In this document: positions 37,801 to 48,890 of the stretch, piece by piece
How the letters are laid out: every line of letters begins with the position of its first letter
Numbering within the stretch: position 1 is the stretch's first letter
Source: Molanna angustata
Lineage: Eukaryota; Arthropoda; Insecta; Trichoptera; Molannidae
Length of the DNA: 64,000 bases
NCBI GenBank assembly: GCA_963576475.1
Contig: OY754970.1
Span: 30,843,780-30,907,779 of the forward strand
Reading direction: 5' to 3'
Notes under the pieces: generated by a model
What the model saw: only the letters and a program-made list of their open reading frames with translations
The model's database searches: none
What the model was told of the DNA's origin: nothing
Position numbers and translations under genes: made by a program

Positions 37801-40800
37801 AAATGCCACACTTCGATTCATACAAAAGTTGCTAACTACGACTGCTAACTAGTATATTATAATAAAAACCTATGATCGAAGTGCACTTCATGGTCAAGTT
37901 GGTATGGTTGCATTTGGTGTTACCATGCATTAAAAACAAGATAATCTCTACAATTAGGGAATTTCATCCTTCTTTTTTAATATTTGTAGTTATTTCTGAT
38001 AAATCTGCACAATTAGTTAAAAAAATAAGTGTGTTTTGTTTAAAATAATTATACAAGATATGTTTCATTCTATCATATTAAACTCAGATAATTTTTTTTT
38101 TAAATTTCCTATTAATTTTTACATATGAAATTACAGGATCTTAATTTGGAGATATGGCAACATTATTCAGTTTATTTGAGTGAACGATAATGGTACCAAC
38201 ATTACCATTAAGTGAAAAGCAGTGTAGCATTAACCTTTCTTCTAATTCAAATTAATTGAAATAGGTATAATAGGATTTCAATTTCAGTTTCAATCTCTGA
38301 TTATTGGTACACATGTTATTGGTGCAGGCAATTAAAATCTTACTACACAAAATTTTCAGATAATATTGTAAGAATATCAAATATATCTCTAAATCTTAAT
38401 ATTCTCCTAGTAAATTAAGGCTTAGTAAGTTGTGGATAACTATCAAAATAAACATGCATACAGAGTGGTAAATTTTCATTTCAAACAGAAAATAAATTTC
38501 TCTTTGCTGAAGGTACTGGTTAGCTGAAATAATTATCATTTCAATACAAGGAAGTGTTCATTGTTATTAATATTAATACATACCTGCATGTTGTACAATA
38601 AGGAAGGGACAATCTTCTCCATATGCTGAGCTTCCCATATGTTTTCAACAAGATCATCAGATACTGTTTTTCGCACAACTCCCTAAAATAAAAACAAATA
38701 CATGTACACAAAAATTGTAGTGCATACAAATACTGATGATACATCCATTTAAACTTAACATTTATGTAGCGAGACAATAATGAAAAAATGTGTCAGTATT
38801 TATTAAAAAAATAATTAAAGTACACAATTTTTAAGAAGATGATTGATCAATTTGACTGAAAAATTGTACCTAGATATTTACCAGAAGAAGAAAACCAGTT
38901 TTCTCATTCAATGTAATCAACTGAATATTATGAAAAATAAAAATTCAAGTACAAATAACTTTGTTTTTCCATTCCTACTTTACATTTATAATGGTTAGAA
39001 CGCTTTTAGACTGTATTATTCCATCCTCAGTAACACCCCTTTTCAATACCCCTTTATTTATATGAATAATGTTAAATAGAATCAAAATAATTACTTCACA
39101 GTTTGTATCATAGATACATGATTACATTGATTAAAGATTCTAGTGTGGTTGAATGATTGTTAAATATGTACAGATATTATTGAAGGAGTCCCCCTTGACA
39201 TATATTTTAAAAAGGTTTATGAACCCACCTGAAGACCTTTAATACCGGCCAATCGTATGTTGTCTCTGGTACTTCTGTCTGTGTGATTGCTGTGACACAT
39301 GGCAGAAAATTTTGATACAAAAAAATCATATCTTCTGTGGTATGATGGAGTGTCCTCCTCGATATTCGCAAACCGTACAAACTGTAATGTGATACAAGAT
39401 TAAATTGAAAATTAAGAAACAAATTGATATTTAGATTTGAGAAATAACTTACAAATTTTAAAGACAATGGAAATTGGTTAAGAGGAGGTTGTTTTGTGTA
39501 CTTCAAGAAAATACATTACATTGATTCTTATTATATATGTTGTCACATTTTTAAAATTTGGATTTTGATCATCTCAGTCAAATGGTAAACTAACTAAACC
39601 ACAAAAGTTATCAAATATTAGAAACGTTTAATGCCGTACTCTTTCCTTCGTATTGTTTTGTATACATAATGATCAGCTCCAGAAGACCGTTAGCAAAAAT
39701 TCTAAACGGTCCTACCTGGAACTATGAGCATGGGTTTTCAATTCAAACATCAAATCATATTGTAATGTAAAATAATTGTGGACTGACACTTTGACTAGCA
39801 AGAATCTGCAATTGTGGATCAGTGGATTCTAGCAGCTTCTGCACCATCTTCAAGAAACTTTCCACAAACAAATTGAGTGTTTGGGCATGACATGCCACAA
39901 GGAGTTGATCCATTGCTTCCATAGCGATGATAACCAATCTGAAAGAAAATAATCATATTTATCTGACACATGATAAATTAATCCTTTATAATATTCAAAA
40001 AAAAACTGAGAGGCCTGTAAATAAATAATAAGATAGAAAAGAAAAAAGCAATTGTGGTTTCACTGGATTCAAGAATCCAAGCCTACGAGCACAAGCGACC
40101 AGATTACCAGTCAGAATAGGCGAGTCACACGGGCTTGCGACCATGTATGTGGGCTTAAGGGGCCAGTTTTTAACTCGAGTCACGCTCACCACTCACCCAC
40201 CAACCTCTACTCCCCTGCGCAGCCAAATCCAATAGGACACGGACAATACCACCTTTACCACCCTATCCAGAAGTTGTTTTATTTTACCCTTAGGGAGATT
40301 TAGGTCCTTAAAGTAGGAATATAAAAACTTAGCAGGCAGGCCTCTCGCCCTCACCTCTACAGCATATATATTCGTGCTACAGCCATTTTGAACTGTTTTA
40401 TCTAACAGTTCCTTGTACTTGTTTAGATTGTATTGGTAGTCTTTTGGAATATTTGTGTCTATGAAAAAAAAGATATTGTTAGGTCAGGCCTAAGAAATGA
40501 AATGCAGAACGTAAATTGCGGGTACTTAAACAATGTTAATTCAAAACTTCATGAGTAATCTGTGATAAACCATATAAAAATACAAGAGTCATAAAATGGT
40601 AATGGTAAAAGGGAACTTTAACTTTTATGTTTTTTAAAAGAATATGTATATTTACCCATTTCTTTTCCTGTATATATCACGGCTGGCTTTCTGGAAAAGG
40701 TATTCACCGATTCTGTCCAGTTTTTCTGGACTAGAAAGTGAGTAAAATGTGAGCTTCTCCATATTGGATTTGACGAGGCCATCGTGAGGGTTTACTGGGA

Positions 40801-40860
40801 ATATGTTGTCCACTAAACGTTTGTAGCGAGGGCGCAAAGCCGAACAACAACCGCAACAAC
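28844..40860 (-). CDS. EFR3: EFR3 homolog (rolling blackout / stambha A), 18 exons, N-terminal exon not included
   Basis: EFR3 is a palmitoylated peripheral plasma-membrane scaffold that anchors the TTC7-FAM126-PI4KIIIalpha complex to make PI4P. In Drosophila it is needed for synaptic and visual signalling. Exons, 5' to 3': 40860-40656, 39938-39788, 39381-39229, 38682-38584, 37132-36972, 36360-36282, 36100-35905, 35755-35685, 34098-33892, 33770-33598, 32975-32872, 32785-32665, 32436-32301, 32158-32051, 31738-31612, 30574-30486, 30011-29850, 29038-28844. All junctions are GT-AG and phases agree throughout, giving 844 residues plus stop, the usual length (about 820-850). Diagnostic stretches are CCGCCSALRPRYKRLVDNIF (Cys cluster for palmitoylation), KLTFYSLSSPEKLDRIGEYL, FVRFANIEEDTPSYHRRYDFF, AMCHSN, HMEKIVPSLLYNMQ and LWVPNEFAIHTFRIIMFSIQ. 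The first listed exon begins two bases into a Cys codon, so a short upstream exon is missing. Introns hold SINEs, MITEs and a Helentron-like copy. Confidence 0.96.
29336..29500 (-). mobile_element. tRNA-Thr-derived SINE (family A), in duplicated unit 1
   Basis: Full-length copy on the minus strand: head GGCAGAGCGGTTAGCGCA, TTAGTAA loop, B box GAGTTCGAATCCTGCC, 3' end AACAAGGACATATTCATT. Confidence 0.85.
29616..29780 (-). mobile_element. tRNA-Thr-derived SINE (family A), in duplicated unit 2
   Basis: Apparently identical to the copy 280 bp to the left, generated by the tandem duplication. Confidence 0.85.
30632..31458 (+). mobile_element. Helentron-like copy J inside an EFR3 intron
   Basis: A diverged copy between the EFR3 exons at 30,486-30,574 and 31,612-31,738. 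It starts TCCAACTGTCGATTTG and ends CATGCAACTAG, with the 3' hairpin slightly altered (CATGTATTACATG). The TG tract is short (30,828-30,848), and about 200 bp of the middle is deleted. It is on the strand opposite to EFR3. Confidence 0.78.
33134..33205 (-). mobile_element. SINE family A, 3' end only
   Basis: About 70 bp of the 3' part (from AATGAATATGTCCTTG to AGAAGCATAAATTCTTG). The head and body are missing. It lies in the intron between the EFR3 exons at 32,872-32,975 and 33,598-33,770. Confidence 0.65.
33342..33531 (-). mobile_element. tRNA-derived SINE, family B, diverged copy
   Basis: On the minus strand the head CTTCATGGTTCAGTTGG and the B box GTTCGATTCCTGGTGGAG lead into the ACAGTTTTTAATTGTG body. 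The anticodon arm differs from other copies. Located just before (genomic order) the EFR3 exon at 33,598. Confidence 0.7.
34153..34323. mobile_element. MITE with GGGGCAAGTCTGG inverted ends, copy 1
   Basis: About 170 bp, nearly palindromic throughout: GGGGCAAGTCTGGTTC and GCGAAATCAAAACC at the left are mirrored by GGTTTTGATTTCGC and GAACCAGACTTGCCCC at the right. The centre AGTTCTAT.../...ATAGAACT is also paired. A transcript would form one long hairpin. It sits in an EFR3 intron. Confidence 0.8.
34355..34789. mobile_element. MITE with GGGGCAAGTCTGG inverted ends, copy 2, split by a SINE
   Basis: Same family as the neighbour 32 bp to the left. Its left arm ends near 34,422, and a family B SINE occupies about 34,423-34,664. 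The remainder, including the right terminal repeat CCAGACTTGCCCCCC, follows to 34,789. Confidence 0.8.
34423..34664 (-). mobile_element. tRNA-derived SINE, family B, nested in a MITE
   Basis: Minus-strand order: GACCTTCATGGCTCAGTTGG (A box), GTTCGATTCCCGGTGGAG (B box), ACAGTTTTTAATTGTG, CCAGAATGTGGCAACTTG, GTTTGTTGCCC and an AAATAAAATAAAAT tail. It is younger than the MITE it interrupts. Confidence 0.85.
34808..34957 (+). repeat. 150-bp direct repeat, left copy
   Basis: From TAATCGAATATTTTTATT to AATCAAGGCACCT. It is identical by eye to 35,331-35,480; 373 bp separate the two. Located in the EFR3 intron between the exons at 33,892-34,098 and 35,685-35,755. Confidence 0.9.
35331..35480 (+). 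repeat. 150-bp direct repeat, right copy
   Basis: Exact second copy of 34,808-34,957. The sequence diverges immediately at both borders. The arrangement resembles two terminal repeats around a 373-bp interior, or a local duplication with interstitial sequence. Confidence 0.9.
36505..36780 (-). repeat. Possible repeat fragment in an EFR3 intron
   Basis: A GC-richer block with GGGGTCGCCCGTAGC and GGTGAAACGGCTCGAG in an AT-rich intron. A 101-codon minus frame covers it, but the frame has no recognisable domain and no splice framing with EFR3. It may be a fragment of a mobile element without a partner in this window. Confidence 0.35.
37266..37568 (+). mobile_element. tRNA-derived SINE (family D) with 15-bp target duplication
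   Basis: The head GTGATAGCCCAGCGGTAAGG (A box) and GGTTCGAATCCGGGCGGG (B box) precede a 200-bp unrelated body ending in an A/G-rich tail. The flanking direct repeat AGTACTCCGTGCAAA (37,251-37,265 and 37,569-37,583) is perfect, so the insertion boundaries are well defined and the insertion is fairly recent. It lies within an EFR3 intron, opposite to the gene's strand. Confidence 0.9.
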
Positions 40861-41141
40861 CTAAAATTAAGATTTATTACAGTTCTCATTAAACATATAC
40901 CTATTAATAATCCACTAATGCAATATGATTTTTATTTTTGTTAAAATAAAATAAAAAAATAAAGTAAAACTATAAGTATAATGGCACTCTGACACAGGCA
41001 TTGGCCTGTGGAGTGTCGTATCCAGAATTCACTGCAAAACCACTGCAAGTTATGAGGTGTAAATAAAATAAAATAATAAATCATTATAATGGAGACTTTG
41101 TCCTATGGTTTGAACTATTTAAACACACACATTCAGTTTTT

Positions 41142-41640
41142 ACTCCTCACTAACACAAGGTGATATAGTGGGGAGTTATGATTTCGCAATTTTTAAGGGT
41201 ATTTTTTTTTTTTGCAGATTATCAACTAGTATCATGCTGAGATTGTATTCTGAAAGTTTCATCACAATGTATCTGTGTGTGTGTGCAGTGTGCTATGTGC
41301 TATGTACGGCGTGTTCATTTTACTTTATCGATTATAGACTAAAGTACTCATTCGATTCTATTCAAATTTTGCAAATTTGTATATCTAATGCTCACTTAGA
41401 TCCCATTAGATTTTGAACGATATATGAATAGTGCTTCTCAATTTTTTTAACTGTCAAATATTTCAAAGTGACCCCAAGCTCAGGAAACTTAAAATTTGAA
41501 ATTTTTATTTTCAAATAGGTAAAAAGGCTCATCACTTTCATAAAATGGCATTCAAGAAATATCAACTTTTCATAATAAAATAAAAAAATAATTAAACAAA
41601 CTCATTTCATAAAATCGCTGAAAATTTTCCATACAAAATT
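41142..41640 (+). mobile_element. Non-autonomous TIR element, ACTCCTCACTA family, copy 2
   Basis: It starts ACTCCTCACTAACAC at 41,142 and matches 50,607-51,141 in the same orientation and 1,541-2,016 inverted. The right end has lost the TAGTGAGGAGT repeat. An 82-codon frame inside is not shared intact by the other copies. Confidence 0.7.
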
Positions 41641-41649
41641 TGAGTACGG

Positions 41650-41920
41650 AACATCTTTGACTAGGTATATACCAAAGACCTTATAATAATATATACTGAC
41701 TAAAGGTAATATATTAACATTATTATTGTGAAATTTGCTCTGTTTATGTTAAATTATTATTTAATTTTACTCTTTTACATCATTTTTCATAATATCTTAT
41801 ATGAATATTAGGAAAATGTTTATTTTATCAGTTTTTTTTAGAAACCGAACGTCATGATAGTTTATTTTCTAGGAATATACTAGTTACAAATAAATATTTT
41901 GTGTTTTTTTACATACATAC
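41650..41920. other. AT-rich spacer
   Basis: No features seen between the TIR element and the LINE fragment. Confidence 0.4.
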
Positions 41921-41924
41921 TATC

Positions 41925-42190
41925 ATGCCTTGTTCATATTGAGGTAGGCAGAGAGAACTGAGCGCCATACTTTCCTTTCCTGATATACTTTTCTCGCTTC
42001 ACTTAATCCAAACATTGCCTCATGCACACTCTCCTACTATCTACACATCAGATTCCATTCATGTGATTTAAATGAGTCTTTCTCGACCGACCTCTATCTC
42101 TTATTCCGCATCTTTTAGCCATGTATAATTTTTTTGTCAACTGTTCTTCATCTGTTCTTTCTATGTGGCCGAACCACTTAAGGACATATA
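41925..42190 (-). mobile_element. RTE-type LINE 3' end fragment
   Basis: Minus frame VLKWFGHIERTDEEQLTKK, then YMAKRCGIRDRGRSRKTHLN, is the C-terminal end of an RTE-like polymerase (usual form: LRWFGHVERM-E-RLTK-IY, RGRGRPR--YLD). Frameshifts follow. Confidence 0.65.
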
Positions 42191-42199
42191 TTATATTTT

Positions 42200-42933
42200 T
42201 ATTTTACATGTGGTGTCCTTTTCCAACATACATTCTGTTCTTGTGCTTACTTTTTTTATTCAATCACACATCGTCTTATTACACATTTGTCTGAGAGACC
42301 TCATTTCAACGGCAGTTATTCTACTTGGGAAACTTGATGTTTTACTATGTTGTTTTGAAAAATATATAAAAAGAACATTATTTACATTGAATTACATTCA
42401 TGTATTCTCAATGTAACATAAAGAAATTAAGTTTATAAAAAATAACAAAACAAATAATATTCATCAACTACTAATTTCCCATGTAAAGTTTGAATTTAGA
42501 ACAACTTGTATAGACTTAATATTGATTTTTGAAATCATAATATTGTATATGTTCATCATGAGTAACAAACAACTATATTTTTCCAGACCAGCCATAACAT
42601 GTCATGCATAGAAAGCTTTCATATTACTATATATAATTTATATTTCACAAAGTATGCTTTTGAAAAATTTCTTTTAGAATTTTTGGTTTATTGTCTTAAA
42701 ATTATGCACAAAAGCTAAATAAATATTTCATGGTATTAGTTAAAGCAGCACTTCAGAGATCAAGTGAATTTTTTTTCCTATATTATGTTTAGTATTATAT
42801 ATTAAAAGTGTTCTTTGATTGACCAGACTCTATTGAGCAGTCTCTCTCGCACCCACACATTTACAGATCTATGTCACTGTGCACTACGAGCTCAGGAGAT
42901 TAGTCTGTGTATAATAAATCGTTAAATTTTAGT

Positions 42934-42938
<5 letters not shown>
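42200..42938. other. AT-rich spacer, nothing recognised
   Basis: No coding motifs or repeats shared within the window. Confidence 0.4.

Positions 42939-43018
<80 letters not shown>
42939..43018. repeat. (TA)n microsatellite, about 40 units
   Basis: An uninterrupted TA dinucleotide run of about 80 bp. It abuts the 3' end of the minus-strand LINE at 43,019, so it may have started as that element's 3' tail. Length is likely polymorphic. Confidence 0.95.
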
Positions 43019-43022
<4 letters not shown>

Positions 43023-44056
43023 GAAAACTGAATGCCATATATCTTGACACACAATCATCGCCTCGTCAACATTCATACACCTTCTTATACATGTTTATCT
43101 GTTCTTCACGCTTCTAACCTTTTCGTCTTTCAAAATACCATTCACATGGTCATGCCATCCCTTTCTTGGGCGGCATTGATTTCTCATTTCATTCCTATGC
43201 GCATTGTATATTTTCTTCGTCAGGCATTCCTCATTCATTCTCCCCATGTGGCCAATTAATGAATGAAATGAATTCATCATTTTCATTCTATTAATGACAT
43301 CTATCTTCATCTTAAATTCTATTACAGATTCATCTTAGTGATCTCATTTAAACTGCATTTATTCTGCTTTCATGTGACTTCTGCCATGTCCAGGTTTCAC
43401 TTGCATACATCAAGGTTGGCACTTTTAAGATAGCGTTATCAATGGCATCTTTAGCATCCTTTGATATGTTGCGGTCATTCATAACTGGTCTAAGTGCTCC
43501 ATTCTCTCTGTTTCTTGCCATAACTCTTCTTTCGATCTCTTTATCAATCCGTCCATTCCGGTGTTCCGTTGCTTCCCAAATAGACATATTCGTCTACTTG
43601 CTTGAGCCATTTGTTCTCTAATTTTATTTGGTACGCTGTTCTGCTATCACTCTTTTGAAACACCATTTGAACTTCGATTTGCTGGCATCCATTCTCAGTA
43701 CGTTCTCTTTACATCCTTCATATACTATACTTACTGAATTGTCAACGTTTTGACATTTCTCATATACCTACTAAAATTCAGACAGATAAATTTAGACGAA
43801 TCGGAATGGGACATATTATGAATATTTCGATTTGTGTGATAGATTTTGTATTTTAATGAATTATTGTGTTGTTTTTCTTTTTAATTGTTGTGTTGTTTAA
43901 TACGAGTTTTATTTTTACCATATTTTTATAATGGCTAAGAGGCCGTGTATGTGAATATAAATAAATAAATTTCAGACCCTTGCTATCCTCCATAAAAGTT
44001 CTGATGCAACATTCAACGTATAGATTGAAGAGCCATGGAGATAGCATGCACCCCAT
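43019..44056 (-). mobile_element. RTE-type LINE, decayed polymerase C-terminal half
   Basis: Minus strand, in order: GCMLSPWLFNLYVECCIRTF (reverse-transcriptase motif B region) at 44,056; an insertion of MITE sequence near 43,750-43,825; RNGRIDKEIERRV and ENGALRPVMNDRN; TLMYASETWTWQKSHESRIN; GHMGRMNEECLTKKIYNAHR; and CMNVDEAMIVCQDIWHS close to 43,030. Several frame breaks separate these blocks. The catalytic FADD motif is missing because of deletion or insertion. Confidence 0.8.
43745..43826 (-). mobile_element. MITE fragment (ACGTCACACCGCG family end), inside the LINE
   Basis: About 80 bp matching the outer part of the MITEs at 2,537 and 62,138 (GACATTTCTCATATAC, AAATTCAGACAGATAAAT, CGAATCGGAATGGGACAT). 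Only one end is present. Confidence 0.6.
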
Positions 44057-44110
44057 TATTTATAGAGAACTATGTTGTTACTGTGTCGGTGACACAAACA
44101 CGTGATATTC

Positions 44111-44943
44111 AGTAGTGGCCAAAAGAATGGAAACTTTTTATTTTGACTACATTTTTCAACTTACTAGGTGATTCATTTTACTTTTTCATTGAAATTTTAT
44201 TGCAATCTTATTGTTTTTAATGACAAATATTTTCTTTTGTTTATTTCGCAAGAAACAATAAATATTTTCTTAATTATTTTAACTTTTTTTTACAAAATTA
44301 GTTAATCCTTTCTAATTTGTCTCATAATGAGTTGTAAGGAACATATACCTTACTATTTGATGATATGAATCATCATTATTACTCACATTTTTTTCTGGAA
44401 ATTTGTTTTTTTGATGTCTGTGATCATTAGAAAGTAATTATTGAGGATATTTGAAATCCTATCTAAGCAAGAGCTATTAGTCTGTCGTTCGTCCTGTACT
44501 GTGTCATTTGTAAGTGGTTGGAGTGTTTTTTCAAGTTCTGAGATTATTTTATTCTGAAACTTCTTCTGAAACATGCTTGGAGGCTACTGGTCACCTACAA
44601 AATGTAGTAGAGCAGTTACCCTGCGAGAAGAGGGATATACATATAAACAAATTGCTGAAAAGTTGGGACACAGAGCGTCCAAGTCTGGAGTTCAAAGGTC
44701 TGCGAGAGGTTCAAAGTCTCCAAAAGTTTACACAATGCTGTAAAATCTGGCAGAAACCAGAAGACGTTATTGATAGACGACAGAAGGATAACGAAATTAG
44801 CTCTTCAAGACCGTAGATCCACTTCGAGTGATATCCAACACATCCTTGCTGAGAGTGGTATAATTGTAAGCGATAGGACGATTCGACGACGCCTAGTCAA
44901 CAATGGATTAAGGGCCAGAAGGCCAAGAAAAAAGCTTACTTGA
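44111..44943 (+). pseudogene. Tc1-like transposon, transposase N-terminal half, broken
   Basis: A Tc1-type terminal repeat starts at about 44,111 (CAGTAGTGGCCAAAAGAATG). The frame from 44,603 reads CSRAVTLREEGYTYKQIAEK, then LGHRASKSGVQR (first helix-turn-helix), and hits a stop near 44,742. A shifted frame continues DDRRITKLALQDRRSTSSDI, then ILAESGIIVSDRTIRRRLV and RARRPRKK (second helix-turn-helix and GRPR-like region), to a TGA at 44,941. The DDE catalytic domain and right terminal repeat are absent. At least one frameshift and one nonsense codon make it dead. Confidence 0.85.
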
Positions 44944-44949
44944 ATAGTA

Positions 44950-45544
44950 AACAAAGGGAAAAAAGACTCATAGTTTTTTCAAGTCAAGTTTGTTCAAAAT
45001 GCAGAAAAATATCAATAAACATTAGGTTTCCGTTGATTTAATTCACGTATAAAACTTTTTTAACGCATGTGATATTTATCTTAACTAACATGTAACTTCA
45101 TCATGTATTAGGATGTTTTAATAAATCATATTATATTCAATTACTAGATTCAGCGTTTTATGTTCTCTTAATTTGTCCCAAATGTAAAACAAAATGTTTA
45201 ATTTTGTTTTATAAAAGTCTGTACTTAACATCTATAAAACATATTGTCATATAAAAGGAATATAACAGGTTCATCGACAACTACATATTATGTTTTATAA
45301 AAGTTTTTGTTTTTCATTTATAAAACCAACTGTTGAATAATAGGTATATAAACGTCACACTAATAATTTTATGTCCTATTGAAGTCATCCATAATACCAC
45401 TATACAATCGTCTATTAAAGTTTTTTCTAAAACGTTTATAGGCCAATAAGTTGTTTAGATGTTATAATAATACCCTTTTTATGACGATATTGTCTTTTTA
45501 AAAATCTTTATACAACTGAAATCTTTTTATGACATACAGCTTTG
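44950..45544. other. Degenerate quasi-repeat, left flank of Helentron array
   Basis: AT-rich, with loosely recurring TTTTATAAAAGT-like and TATACGAC/TATAAAAC strings about every 25-60 bases. Similar wording appears at 49,905-50,130, on the other side of the array. No coding content. Confidence 0.4.
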
Positions 45545-46554
45545 TCCAACTGTCGATTTGTTCAGGAGAACTTTGTTCTCTTAACATATCGACAATGTAT
45601 CAAGCCAGAATACGCGAGAATTGTATGGAGAGGTCTACTTTTTTCACGGCTTTTCCAACTTTGAAGTCAAAAAACACCAACTTAGAGGCTTCGCAGCATA
45701 TATGTTCCATACACGGATTTACTCAGAATTCGGAGTAGAACATTTCGTGTGTCTGTGTGTCTGTGTGTCTGTGTGTGTGTGTGTCCGTCCCCCTCTTATA
45801 ACTTTTGATCCGCTCAATTTACAGAGCCTAAAATTTCAGAATATATAAACAGTTACAGGCCTACAAAACTTTTATACTCGGAATTTTGAATTTTTGTTTC
45901 AGTCAGGGGTTATCAACTTTTGAATTTTTATTTTATTTATCCATATATCTCAGAAACCATAAACGGTAGAACGCTGAAAATTGGTACAAACATAGACAAA
46001 TACAAAATCTCAAATTAGTTTTTTCAAAAAAATTCCAGGGTTTCTCAAACATTTTTTATTAAGAAAAATATTTTTTTTATGATAAATTTATGAGTTTAAC
46101 TGCCTATATTTCCAAAACTTTTACAATTATCGAAAAAAGCCGAAACACCCCAACTAGATAATTTAATTTTCTATAAAAAATATTAACATTGTAGTAGAAG
46201 ATCTCAATTTTTTTTTAACAATTTTTTTAAAAATTGAATTTAGTGACGACATCGCTTCATACATTTTGTATGGCAGTCGCCTATACACAATATGTAAGAA
46301 GACTTAATAGTTTGTTACTTCATCTCCAAACATACATACATACCATCATGCAATTTGCATATTCTGGGTAGGAAAAAGGATCTTCTTCCATACTATCCTA
46401 TCTTGACATACATACCTACATATTTTGTATAGAAAACAAAATATCTGAAAATATTCAATAATTTGTATCTATGGGTTTATAGTTTGGTACATATTCTTCA
46501 ACTATACATACTATCGCTATCGACAGTTGGATCTCATGTGTTACATGCAACTAG
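45545..46554 (+). mobile_element. Helentron-like full copy K
   Basis: About 1,010 bp, TCCAACTGTCGAT to CTAG at 46,551-46,554. The TG tract is short and mixed with TCTG. First member of the second tandem array. Confidence 0.8.
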
Positions 46555-46647
46555 TTTTTATTTATGGGTTTATAGTTTGGTACATATTCTTCAACTATAC
46601 ATACTATCGCTATCGACAGTTGGATCTCATGTGTTACATGCAACTAG
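46555..46647 (+). mobile_element. Helentron-like 3'-terminal fragment L
   Basis: A 93-bp 3' end directly after copy K, ending in CTAG at 46,644-46,647. It is nearly identical to the last bases of copy K. Confidence 0.75.
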
Positions 46648-46669
46648 TTATAACTTTGAAGATTATTAG

Positions 46670-47682
46670 TCCAACTGTCGATTTGTTCAGGAGAACTTTG
46701 TTCTCTTAACATATCGACAATGTATCAAGCCAGAATACGCGAGAATTGTATGGAGAGGTCTACTTTTTTCACGGCTTTTCCAACTTTGAAGTCAAAAAAC
46801 ACCAACTTAGAGGCTTCGCAGCATATATGTTCCATACACGGATTTACTCAGAATTCGGAGTAGAACATTTCGTGTGTCTGTGTGTGTGTGTGTCTGTGTG
46901 TGTGTCTGTGTGTCCGTCCCCCCCTTATAACTTTTGATCCGCTCAATTTACAGAGCCTAAAATTTCATAATATATAAACAGTTACAGGCCTACAAAACTT
47001 TTATACTCGGAATTTTGAATTTTTGTTTCAGTCAGGGGTTATCAACTTTTGAATTTTTATTTTATTTTTCCATATATCTCAGAAACCATAAACGCTAGAA
47101 CGCTGAAAATTGGTACAAACATAGACAAATACAAAATCTCAAATTAGTTTTTTCAAAAAAATTCCAGGGTTTCTCAAACATTTTTTATTAAGAAAAATAT
47201 TTTTTTTATGATAAATTTATGAGTTTAACTGCCTATATTTCCAAAACTTTTACAATTATCGAAAAAAGCCGAAACACCCCAACTAGATAATTTAATTTTC
47301 TATAAAAAATATTAGCATTGTAGTAGAAGATCTCATTTTTTTTTAACAATTTTTTTAAAAATTGAATTTAGTGACGACATCGCTTCATACATTTTGTATG
47401 GCAGTCGCCTATACACAATATGTAAGAAGACTTAATAGTTTGTTACTTCATCTCCAAACATACATACATACCATCATGCAATTTGCATATTCTGGGTAGG
47501 AAAAAGGATCTTCCTCCATACTATCCTATCTTGACTTACATACCTACATATGTTGTATAGAAAACAAAATATCTGAAAATATTCAATAATTTGTATCTAT
47601 GGGTTTATAGTTTGGTACATATTCTTCAACTATACATACTATCGCTATCGACAGTTGGATCTCATGTGTTACATGCAACTAG
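46670..47682 (+). mobile_element. Helentron-like full copy M
   Basis: Complete copy, preceded by the 22-bp spacer TTATAACTTTGAAGATTATTAG, which recurs in longer form between copies M and N. Very close to copies K and N. Confidence 0.8.
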
Positions 47683-47716
47683 TGTATTTATAACTTTGAA
47701 GATTATTAGTTTATAG

Positions 47717-48725
47717 TCCAACTGTCGATTTGTTCAGGAGAACTTTGTTCTCTTAACATATCGACAATGTATCAAGCCAGAATACGCGAGAATTGTATGG
47801 AGAGGTCTACTTTTTTCACGGCTTTTCCAACTTTGAAGTCAAAAAACACCAACTTAGAGGCTTCGCAGCATATATGTTCCATACACGGATTTACTCAGAA
47901 TTCGGAGTAGAACATTTCGTGTGTCTGTGTGTGTGTGTGTCTGTGTGTGTGTGTGTCCGTCCCCCCCTTATAACTTTTGATCCGCTCAATTTACAGAGCC
48001 TAAAATTTCAGAATATATAAACAGTTACAGGCCTACAAAACTTTTATACTCGGAATTTTGAATTTTTGTTTCAGTCAGGGGTTATCAACTTTTGAATTTT
48101 TATTTTATTTATCCATATATCTCAGAAACCATAAACGGTAGAACGCTGAAAATTGGTACAAACATAGACAAATACAAAATCTCAAATGAGTTTTTTCAAA
48201 AAAATTCCAGGATTTCTCTAACATTTTTTATTAAGAAAAATATTTTTTTTATGATAAATTTATGAGTTTAACTGCCTATATTTCCAAAACTTTTATAATT
48301 ATCGAAAAAAGCCGAAACACCCCAACTAGATAATTTAATTTTCTATAAAAAATATTAACATTGTAGTAGAAGATCTCAATTTTTTTTTTAAATTTTTTTA
48401 AAAATTGAATTTAGTGACGACATCGCTTCATACATTTTGTATGGCAGTCGCCTATACACAATATGTAAGAAGACTTAATAGTTTGATACTTCATCTCCAA
48501 ACATACATACATACCATCATGCTATTTGCATATTCTGGGTAGGAAAAAGGATCTTCCTCCATACTATCCTATCTTGACATACATACCTACATATGTTGTA
48601 TAGAAAACAAAATATCTGAAAATATTCAATAATTTGTATTTATGGGTTTATAGTTTGGTACATATTCTTCAACTATACATACTATCGCTATCGACAGTTG
48701 GATCTCATGTGTTACATGCAACTAG
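47717..48725 (+). mobile_element. Helentron-like full copy N
   Basis: Complete copy, third in the same head-to-tail orientation. It is followed by 165 bp of unrelated AT-rich sequence before copy O. Confidence 0.8.
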
Positions 48726-48890
48726 TTTAACTTAAAACTTTAAATTGATTGGAAGATAAATCTTTAATTATGGCATGTTAAAGTTATCCAGTGATTTTTT
48801 TCTTCTGTTTTTTTTTTCATGTAAATAAGCAATTGTGTTTCTCCTCAAATTATGTACCATTTCTGTTTGTATGTATATACCAATCTATCA

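Noticed and set aside
45553..45738. A 60-70 codon open frame near the 5' end of nearly every Helentron-like copy (QLSICSGELCSLNIS and onward)
   Set aside because: It is open mainly because the copies are nearly identical. It has no recognisable domain and starts at differing sites. A synonymous/non-synonymous test across diverged copies would be decisive; purifying selection would revive it.
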